Below, one piece after another: positions 5,786 through 6,367 of a stretch of 6,367 nucleotides of DNA (its first letter is position 1; every line of letters begins with the position of its first letter). The DNA is from an uncultured Actinotalea sp. (GTDB taxonomy: Bacteria > Actinomycetota > Actinomycetes > Actinomycetales > Cellulomonadaceae): positions 1 through 6,367 of the forward strand of contig NZ_CAMPHH010000198.1 in assembly GCF_946885855.1 (NCBI RefSeq), written 5' to 3'. The notes beneath the pieces were generated by a model, which had not been told where the DNA came from, ran no database searches, and saw only the letters and a program-made list of their open reading frames with translations. Position numbers and translations under genes: made by a program.

Positions 5786-5795
5786 CGTGATCACG
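5786..5795. promoter_or_regulatory. Palindrome CGTGATCACG, copy 3 (possible operator in the divergent intergenic region)
   Basis: The third copy of the ten-base inverted repeat lies in the 141-base gap between the divergent antiporter and DUF1801 genes, 33 bases before the antiporter start and inside the spacer of its candidate promoter. That is a classical place for a repressor site. It is about 100 bases from the DUF1801 start, so control of the antiporter is more likely than control of both. Regulation is inferred, not shown. Confidence 0.4.
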
Positions 5796-5829
5796 CCTCT
5801 CCGGAACCGCCCGATGGGCCCGGTCGCCG

Positions 5830-5835
5830 TACGCT
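5830..5835 (+). promoter_or_regulatory. Candidate -10 box (TACGCT) for the DUF1801 gene
   Basis: TACGCT fits TANNNT in the divergent gap and would give a leader of about 50 bases. GGAACC at 5803-5808 recalls the -35 of extracytoplasmic-function sigma factors, but its distance to the matching CGTAC at 5828 is some three or four bases too long for the usual spacing. No housekeeping -35 is seen. Confidence 0.25.
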
Positions 5836-5893
5836 CCGAGGCGGTGGTGCCGGGGCGGGCGGTCCGCCCTCGGGGACCGAGCAGGAGGGGACC

Positions 5894-6325
5894 ATGGCGA
5901 ACGACGGGTGGACGGACGCGGAGCGGGCCGCGATGAAGGAGCGCGCCGCGGAGCTGCGCGCCGAGGGCGGCAAGGGCGGCGCGAAGAGGGCGGACGCCCT
6001 CCAGGCGCTGCTGGACAAGGTCGAGGAGATGTCCGGGACGGACCGGGTCGTCGCGGAGCGGCTGCACGCCGTCGTCACCGAGCACGCCCCGGACCTGCAG
6101 CCGAGGACCTGGTACGGCATGCCGGCCTACGCGAACGCGCAGGGCAAGGTCGTCGTGTTCTTCCAGCCGGCCGAGAAGTTCGACGCGCGCTACGCGACCA
6201 TCGGCTTCCAGGACGAGGCGCGGCTCGACGACGGCGAGATGTGGCCGGTCACGTACGCGGTCGTCGCCTGGACCGACGCGGTGGAGGCGAAGGTCGTGGA
6301 CCTCGTGCGCACGGCCGTCGGCTGA
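5894..6325 (+). CDS. DUF1801 (YdhG-like) family protein
   Basis: The 143-residue soluble product starts with a highly charged helix (about 6-45, rich in Lys, Glu, Ala and Arg). A DUF1801 domain follows, with WYGMPAY at 73-79, KVVVFFQPAEKFDARYATIGF at 85-105, and a C-terminal helix after MWPVTYAVVAW. The WYG-P-Y motif followed by a strand ending in F and a Y-x-x-x-G-F stretch is characteristic of this family. Some family members (B. subtilis YdhG/Fra) have been linked to iron delivery for Fe-S cluster assembly, but this protein has no cysteine and no obvious metal-binding cluster, so that role cannot be carried over with confidence. The ATG at 5894 follows an excellent ribosome site (AGGAGGGG at 5883-5890). 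The gene is divergent from the antiporter and apparently monocistronic, with a hairpin close behind it. Confidence 0.9.
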   Translation: MANDGWTDAERAAMKERAAELRAEGGKGGAKRADALQALLDKVEEMSGTDRVVAERLHAVVTEHAPDLQPRTWYGMPAYANAQGKVVVFFQPAEKFDARYATIGFQDEARLDDGEMWPVTYAVVAWTDAVEAKVVDLVRTAVG

Positions 6326-6338
6326 GCCCGGCGCAGGT

Positions 6339-6354
6339 CCCGACGGGCGTCGGG
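6339..6354 (+). terminator. Perfect 6-bp hairpin after the DUF1801 gene
   Basis: CCCGAC and GTCGGG flank a GGGC loop and begin 13 bases after the TGA. The all-strong stem could help end transcription, but there is no T-run, and the remaining 13 bases of the window do not show what follows. Confidence 0.4.
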
Positions 6355-6367
6355 GCGGGTGCTGGGG

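Overview
The window reads as chromosomal DNA from a very GC-rich actinobacterium. By eye it is about three-quarters G+C, third codon positions in the real genes are almost all G or C, GTG starts occur, and the gene families (a LIP-type secretory lipase, a trans-acting enoyl reductase-like protein, TANNNT-type -10 boxes) are typical of Actinomycetota. A relative of Cellulomonas or neighbouring Micrococcales is my guess, not a demonstrated identification. There are no RNA genes, insertion sequences, phage genes or CRISPR arrays that I can see.

Layout. Bases 2-166 hold what looks like the last 54 codons of an unidentified upstream gene. Bases 184-1944 encode a 586-residue fusion of a DUF308/HdeD-type membrane domain and a LIP-family lipase/esterase domain, predicted to display its catalytic domain outside the membrane. 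Bases 2031-2441 encode a small NYN/PIN-like protein whose stop overlaps by 4 bp (ATGA) the start of a 414-residue saccharopine-dehydrogenase-like/trans-acting enoyl reductase-family protein (2438-3682). A short gene follows whose good ribosome site and start (3717) lie in one frame, while its recognisable beta-rich domain (to 4095) lies in the next frame. This suggests a frameshift or sequencing error. Convergent to it, on the minus strand, is a 545-residue Kef/CPA2-type cation:proton antiporter with a cytoplasmic TrkA-N domain (4115-5752). Divergent from the antiporter is a 143-residue DUF1801 (YdhG-like) protein (5894-6325), followed by a small hairpin.

How the genes relate. Only the NYN protein and the reductase are clearly translationally coupled; the rest look like independent short transcription units. 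The most interesting non-coding signal is a perfect 10-bp palindrome, CGTGATCACG. It occurs three times: at the start of the reductase gene, on the putative promoter of the short frameshifted gene, and inside the putative promoter of the antiporter. A shorter TGATCA core also sits at the start of the lipase gene. This could mark a local operator, but it is untested. I do not see a complete novel system; most of the window is ordinary accessory or housekeeping chromosomal content.
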